Origin: an uncultured beta proteobacterium
GTDB taxonomy: Bacteria; Pseudomonadota; Gammaproteobacteria; Burkholderiales; Burkholderiaceae_C
Direction of reading: 5' to 3'
Assembly: GCA_903853895.1 (NCBI GenBank)
Contig: CAINUX010000197.1
Span: 1-64,000 of the forward strand
DNA length: 64,000 nucleotides
Shown here piece after piece: positions 59,826 through 64,000 of the stretch (position 1 is its first letter; each line of letters opens with the position of its first letter). The notes below the pieces were generated by a model that saw only the letters and a program-made list of their open reading frames with translations, ran no database searches and was not told where the DNA came from. Position numbers and translations under genes: made by a program.

Positions 59826-62108
59826 TCAGCGGCGCTTGCGGGGCGTCTTCTTTTGCGATGCGGTTCCCTTGTCCAGAGATTTGGATGCCTTCGCTGGTTT
59901 GCCAGTGGAACGCTGGCGTGTCTCGTCCTTGAACGATAGGGGCCGCACGCCGGCTACCGCTTCGGCGCGATCACCCTTGGAGGAGCGGGACTTCACATCG
60001 CGGCCAAAACCTTTGTCTGCCATCGCACGCGACACCAGGGCCTCGCCATCCTGCAGCAAACGGAAGTCGATCTTGCGGCCATCCAGATCAACCCGACTGA
60101 CCTGAATGCGTACCCTTGTTCCGATGGCATAGCGGGTGCCTGTGCGCTCGCCACGCAGTTCTTGACGTGCCTCATCAAACCGGAAGTACTCACCGCCCAG
60201 TTCGGTGATGTGCACCAAGCCCTCCACGTACATCGCGTCCAGCGTGACAAAGACCCCAAAACTCGTAGCGGCGGTCACGACGCCACCGTATTCTTCGCCC
60301 AAATGCTCCTTCATGTACTTGCATTTCAACCAGGCTTCCACATCCCGGCTGGCCTCGTCTGCGCGGCGCTCGTTGGCACTGCAATGCAAGCCGGCCGCCA
60401 ACCAAGCCATGCCTTCTGCATTGGTCTTCTTGGGCGTTTGCTTGGGTTGCGCCACGCGTGAAGCCAGACCTTTCTCCAGCCGGCGGGCCAGTTTTGCATG
60501 CGCCTCCCCGGGCGTCGGCAAAACGGGCAACTGGTAACGGCTCTTTTCCAGAATGGCCTTGATCACTCGGTGCACTAGCAAATCGGGATAGCGCCGAATC
60601 GGACTGGTGAAGTGGGTATATGCGCCATACGCCAAGCCAAAGTGTCCGCTGTTGGCAGGCGTGTAAATGGCCTGCTGCATGGAGCGCAGCAACATCGAGT
60701 GGATCTGCTGGGCGTCGGGGCGGTCTTTCGTGGCCACCGCAATCGCTTGAAATTCACCGGGCGACGGATCATCACTGATCGTCATGCCTAAGCCGGTCAC
60801 CTTCAGATAGTTCTGCAATATCTCCTTCTTCTCGGGAGTCGGGCCTTCGTGCACCCGAAACAGCCCAGGGTGCTTGCTTTGTGCAATGTAGTCCGCGCTG
60901 CAGACATTGGCTGCCAGCATGGCCTCTTCGATGACGCGGTGCGCAACATTGCGGGTCCGAGGTACGATTTTTTCGATGCGCCCGTTTTCGTCGCACACAA
61001 TTTGCGTCTCAGTGGTCTCAAAATCAACCGCACCACGTTTTTGTCTCGACTTGAGAAGCGCCTGGTAAACACCATGCAGATTGAGCAGATCTCCAACGCG
61101 TTCCTTGCGCTTGATGGCCTCGGGTCCGCGTGTATTGCCCAAGATGGCCGCCACTTCGGTATAGGTAAACCGCGCATGGCTCCACATCAGGGCCGGGTAG
61201 AACTGGTATGCGTTGACCTCACCGTCTTCGGTCACAAACATGTCGCACACCATGCACAGGCGCTCAACCTCGGGATTCAGGGAACACAAACCGTTTGACA
61301 ACTTCTCCGGCAACATCGGGATAACCCGGCGCGGAAAATACACACTGGTCGCGCGATCGTAGGCGTCCACATCAATGGCCGAACCGGTATCCACGTAGTG
61401 GCTGACGTCGGCAATCGCCACCAGCAATCGCCAGCCCTTGATAGCTGTCTTCCCGCGCCCTTTGGTTGCAGCCTCGCAATACACTGCATCATCAAAGTCG
61501 CGTGCGTCTTCGCCGTCAATTGTCACCAAGGGCACGTCTGTCAAGTCAATCCGCTCCAGTCGGTCTTGGGGACGAACCTTATCTGGCAGCGTGCGCGCCA
61601 AAGCGATACAGGCCTCCGAAAACTCATATGGCACGCTGAACTTGCGCACGGCGATCTCTATCTCCATGCCAGGGTCATCGACTTCACCCAACACCTCCTT
61701 GATGCGACCAACAGGCTGTCCAAACAAGGCCGGAGGTTCCATCAGTTCAACCACCACGACCTGCCCCACCTTGGCAACGCTGGTGGCCCCCTTGGGAATC
61801 AATACGTCCTGACCGTAACGTTTGTCTTCGGGTGCAACCAGCCAGACGCCACTTTCTTGCAGCAAGCGGCCAATGATGGGTTGCTTCGACCGCTCCAGAA
61901 TCTCAACGACGCGACCCTCCGGACGCCCCTTGCGGTCACTGCGCACAATGCGAACCTTGACCCGGTCTTTGTGCAGAACTGCACGCATCTCATTGGGTGG
62001 TAAGTAGATGTCAGGAGCACCATCGTCACGGGACACAAATCCGTGCCCGTCGCGGTGACCTTGCACTATTCCTTCAACTTCGTCCAGCAAGCCGCTGGTT
62101 TGGCTCAT
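59826..62108 (-). CDS. rnr: ribonuclease R
   Basis: A 760-residue 3'-5' exoribonuclease that degrades structured RNA. A cold-shock domain at the start (GIVQGHRDGHGFVSRDDG), the RNB catalytic domain with GEDARDFDDAVYCEA (aspartates), SPIRRYPDLLVHR, a C-terminal S1 domain (GVFVTLDAMYVEGLVHI) and a lysine/arginine-rich tail (KTPRKRR) are in the expected order. Its start lies 33 bases from the divergent tRNA gene. Confidence 0.95.
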   Translation of the reverse strand: MSQTSGLLDEVEGIVQGHRDGHGFVSRDDGAPDIYLPPNEMRAVLHKDRVKVRIVRSDRKGRPEGRVVEILERSKQPIIGRLLQESGVWLVAPEDKRYGQDVLIPKGATSVAKVGQVVVVELMEPPALFGQPVGRIKEVLGEVDDPGMEIEIAVRKFSVPYEFSEACIALARTLPDKVRPQDRLERIDLTDVPLVTIDGEDARDFDDAVYCEAATKGRGKTAIKGWRLLVAIADVSHYVDTGSAIDVDAYDRATSVYFPRRVIPMLPEKLSNGLCSLNPEVERLCMVCDMFVTEDGEVNAYQFYPALMWSHARFTYTEVAAILGNTRGPEAIKRKERVGDLLNLHGVYQALLKSRQKRGAVDFETTETQIVCDENGRIEKIVPRTRNVAHRVIEEAMLAANVCSADYIAQSKHPGLFRVHEGPTPEKKEILQNYLKVTGLGMTISDDPSPGEFQAIAVATKDRPDAQQIHSMLLRSMQQAIYTPANSGHFGLAYGAYTHFTSPIRRYPDLLVHRVIKAILEKSRYQLPVLPTPGEAHAKLARRLEKGLASRVAQPKQTPKKTNAEGMAWLAAGLHCSANERRADEASRDVEAWLKCKYMKEHLGEEYGGVVTAATSFGVFVTLDAMYVEGLVHITELGGEYFRFDEARQELRGERTGTRYAIGTRVRIQVSRVDLDGRKIDFRLLQDGEALVSRAMADKGFGRDVKSRSSKGDRAEAVAGVRPLSFKDETRQRSTGKPAKASKSLDKGTASQKKTPRKRR

Positions 62109-62140
62109 ATTTTTGATACAATAATCCTCTTATCTGAAAT

Positions 62141-62225
<85 letters not shown>

Positions 62226-62248
62226 ACTATGGTAATGTAGTTAATGAA

Positions 62249-62277
62249 AGCCGCTTCAATTGAAGCGGCTTTTTTTT
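62249..62277 (+). terminator. terminator of tRNA-Leu
   Basis: AGCCGCTTCA/TGAAGCGGCT is a perfect palindromic stem (with AT in the centre) followed by seven or more T, 24 bases after the tRNA. It also stands after rimO on the other strand but without a T tract there. Confidence 0.9.
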
Positions 62278-62307
62278 GTTCTGAAATCGGTTGATGCTGG
62301 GCCATCA

Positions 62308-63702
62308 TTAAATGGGCATGGCGACCAGATCATGTCCCTGCGCGGCCACAATGCGGGCCTTGGTAAATTCCCCCACTTTCAAAGTTTTGCTGATTTTCTC
62401 GGGCGGCAATAGACGCACCACACCATCAATTTCGGGGGCGTCCGCGTAACTTCTGCCAAGGCCGCCTTTCTTGCCCATGCCGGGCGCAGAATCCACCAGG
62501 ATTTGCATGGTGGAGCCCACCCGCCGCTGCAGTTTGGCTATCGACACCGCTTCAGCCACTGCCATAAAGCGCGCACGGCGTTCTTCGCGCAATTCAACCG
62601 GCAGCATGCCGGGTAGCGCATTGGCTGTGGCGCCATTCACTGCGCTGTAGGCAAAGCAACCCGCACGGTCAATGTCCGCCTCACGGATGAAATCCAGCAA
62701 GTGCTCAAACTCCTCTTCCGTCTCGCCTGGAAAACCGGCAATAAAGGTGCTACGAATCACGATCTCCGGGCAGGCCTCGCGCCACTTCAGCAAACGCTCC
62801 AGATTCTTCTCCCCACTGGCGGGACGCTTCATGCGGCGCAACACATCCGGATGGCTGTGCTGCAATGGAACATCAAGGTACGGCAGGACTTGGCCTGACG
62901 CCATTAGCGGAAGAATGTCATCCACACTGGGATACGGATACACATAGTGCAACCGAACCCACGCGCCATACGGCTCCGCAATTTCACCCAGGGTCTGCAC
63001 CAGCTCCAGCATGCGCGTCTTGACCGGCTTGCCATCCCAGAAACCGGTACGGTACTTCACATCAACGCCATAGGCCGATGTGTCCTGGCTGATAACCAGC
63101 AACTCTTTGACCCCACCGGCAAACAAAGCCCTCGCCTCCGTCAGTACATCACCGATCGGACGTGACACCAGGTCACCACGCATGGACGGAATGATGCAAA
63201 ACGTACAGCGGTGGTTGCAGCCTTCGCTGATTTTCAGGTACGCGTAATGCCGGGGTGTTAGCTTGATTCCCGCCACACCGAAAGAGTTGGGCACCAGATC
63301 CACAAAGGGATCATGGGGTTTTGGCAAATTGACATGCACCGCGTCCATCACTTCTTGCGTGGCGTGCGGACCAGTGACCGCCAACACCTTGGGGTGCATC
63401 TGGCGCACCATGTTGTCACCGTTGTCGGCGGTTTTGGCGCCCAGACAACCGGTCACGATCACGCGGCCATTCTCTGCCAAGGCTTCGCCAATGGTGTCCA
63501 GGCTTTCCTTGATCGCATCGTCAATGAAGCCACACGTGTTAACGATCACCAGGTCGGCACCCTGGAAGGTCTTGGACGTCTGGTAGCCCTCAGCACTCAA
63601 CTGGGTCAGGATCAGTTCGGAATCGGTCAGCGCCTTGGGGCAGCCTAGGCTGACAAAACCAACGGTTGGAACACGGGTGGGGGGGGAAAGTACGTCACTC
63701 AT
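62308..63702 (-). CDS. rimO: ribosomal protein S12 methylthiotransferase RimO
   Basis: A 464-residue radical SAM enzyme that methylthiolates Asp of ribosomal protein S12. The N-terminal MTTase domain carries three cysteines (Cys21, Cys57, Cys86), the radical SAM cluster cysteines are in GCNHRCTFC (162, 166, 169), and a C-terminal TRAM domain is present. I chose the ATG at 63702 ([10 protein letters not shown]), as the nine codons upstream are not conserved in the family. Confidence 0.95.
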   Translation of the reverse strand: MSDVLSPPTRVPTVGFVSLGCPKALTDSELILTQLSAEGYQTSKTFQGADLVIVNTCGFIDDAIKESLDTIGEALAENGRVIVTGCLGAKTADNGDNMVRQMHPKVLAVTGPHATQEVMDAVHVNLPKPHDPFVDLVPNSFGVAGIKLTPRHYAYLKISEGCNHRCTFCIIPSMRGDLVSRPIGDVLTEARALFAGGVKELLVISQDTSAYGVDVKYRTGFWDGKPVKTRMLELVQTLGEIAEPYGAWVRLHYVYPYPSVDDILPLMASGQVLPYLDVPLQHSHPDVLRRMKRPASGEKNLERLLKWREACPEIVIRSTFIAGFPGETEEEFEHLLDFIREADIDRAGCFAYSAVNGATANALPGMLPVELREERRARFMAVAEAVSIAKLQRRVGSTMQILVDSAPGMGKKGGLGRSYADAPEIDGVVRLLPPEKISKTLKVGEFTKARIVAAQGHDLVAMPI

Positions 63703-63756
63703 GCTGCGATTGTCGCCGCAATTACGCAATCACCCACCCGAAACAGGGGCGTTGAC

Positions 63757-64000
63757 CTATCGCTTCAGACCAAAGGTACCCAAAAGCTGTTCGGTTTGCT
63801 TTTGCATTTGCTCCTGCATCTGCTGGAACAAATTGTTGCCCATGGTTCCCTGCACTAATGGGGCCTGCATTTCCATCAACGCCTGCATGTTTTTCTCAAG
63901 ATAACCGCCCATCAGCCCCTGCATGGCATGCCCATAAAACCGGATCACATTGGCCAGCACTGCCGCGGTAAACATGGGCGTGCCGTTGGCCTCTTCTTCG
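63757..64000 (-). CDS. phaR: polyhydroxyalkanoate synthesis repressor PhaR (3' part)
   Basis: Only the C-terminal part lies in the window; the frame stays open to its edge (EEEANGTPMFTAAVLANVIR), so the gene continues beyond. The segment VIRFYGHAMQGLMGGYLEKN and the glutamine-rich end QEQMQKQTEQLLGTFGL match the C-terminal region of PhaR, which represses phasin and polyester synthesis genes. This indicates that the organism makes polyhydroxyalkanoate granules. Confidence 0.8.
   Translation of the reverse strand, partial: EEEANGTPMFTAAVLANVIRFYGHAMQGLMGGYLEKNMQALMEMQAPLVQGTMGNNLFQQMQEQMQKQTEQLLGTFGLKR

Noticed and set aside
61430-61450. TGATAGCTG in rnr as a fourth copy of the 43-bp repeat
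   Set aside because: Only the GCTATCA anchor is present; the CTAGCCCTC anchor is missing at the required distance.

Overview
The window reads as a chromosomal segment of a betaproteobacterium, most likely Burkholderiales/Comamonadaceae close to Rhodoferax. This is inferred from gene content and order: rpsB-tsf-pyrH-frr-uppS-cdsA-dxr-rseP-bamA-skp-lpxD-fabZ-lpxA-lpxB-rnhB, carA-leuE-carB-greA, rlmE-ftsH-folP-glmM, a PhaR homologue, and short intergenic repeats of a style I associate with that family. I see no phage, insertion sequence, CRISPR array or rRNA. One tRNA gene, tRNA-Leu(CAG), is present.

Layout. 1-2.1 kb holds ribosomal protein L31 type B and a membrane glycosyltransferase. 2.1-8.7 kb is the phosphate operon pstSCAB-phoU-phoB-phoR on the minus strand. 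8.8-14.8 kb, plus strand, has a FAS1 lipoprotein, an orphan periplasmic binding protein, exopolyphosphatase, and a small MCE/Mla-type lipid-transport cluster. 14.8-24.5 kb, minus strand, has a c-di-GMP enzyme, a pyruvate-kinase-like protein, sixA, ppk, then a tightly overlapped set: a glycolipid glycosyltransferase (agt-like), a PlcP-type phospholipase and an OlsB-type ornithine-lipid acyltransferase. 24.5-26.6 kb carries small unknown genes, repeats and an M14 peptidase. 26.6-33.8 kb has glmM, folP, ftsH, rlmE, a YhbY protein and greA. 33.9-39.3 kb is carB-leuE-carA. 39.4-43 kb holds an orphan binding protein, a tautomerase/LysR pair and an rRNA methyltransferase. 43-57.4 kb is the envelope-biogenesis and translation superoperon. 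57.5-64 kb has an MBL-fold protein, Nnr, RNase R, tRNA-Leu, rimO and the 3' part of phaR.

The main biological theme is phosphate limitation. Pho boxes with 11-bp spaced half-sites lie upstream of pstS, upstream of the divergent FAS1 lipoprotein, and at the agt-ppk junction, where they sit inside the agt coding sequence. A weaker phased array lies upstream of the olsB operon. Together with ppx, ppk and sixA this suggests one neighbourhood that imports phosphate, stores or mobilises polyphosphate, and replaces phospholipids by phosphorus-free lipids. The lipid-remodelling and Pho-regulon assignments come from protein motifs and site patterns read by eye; no database search was run.
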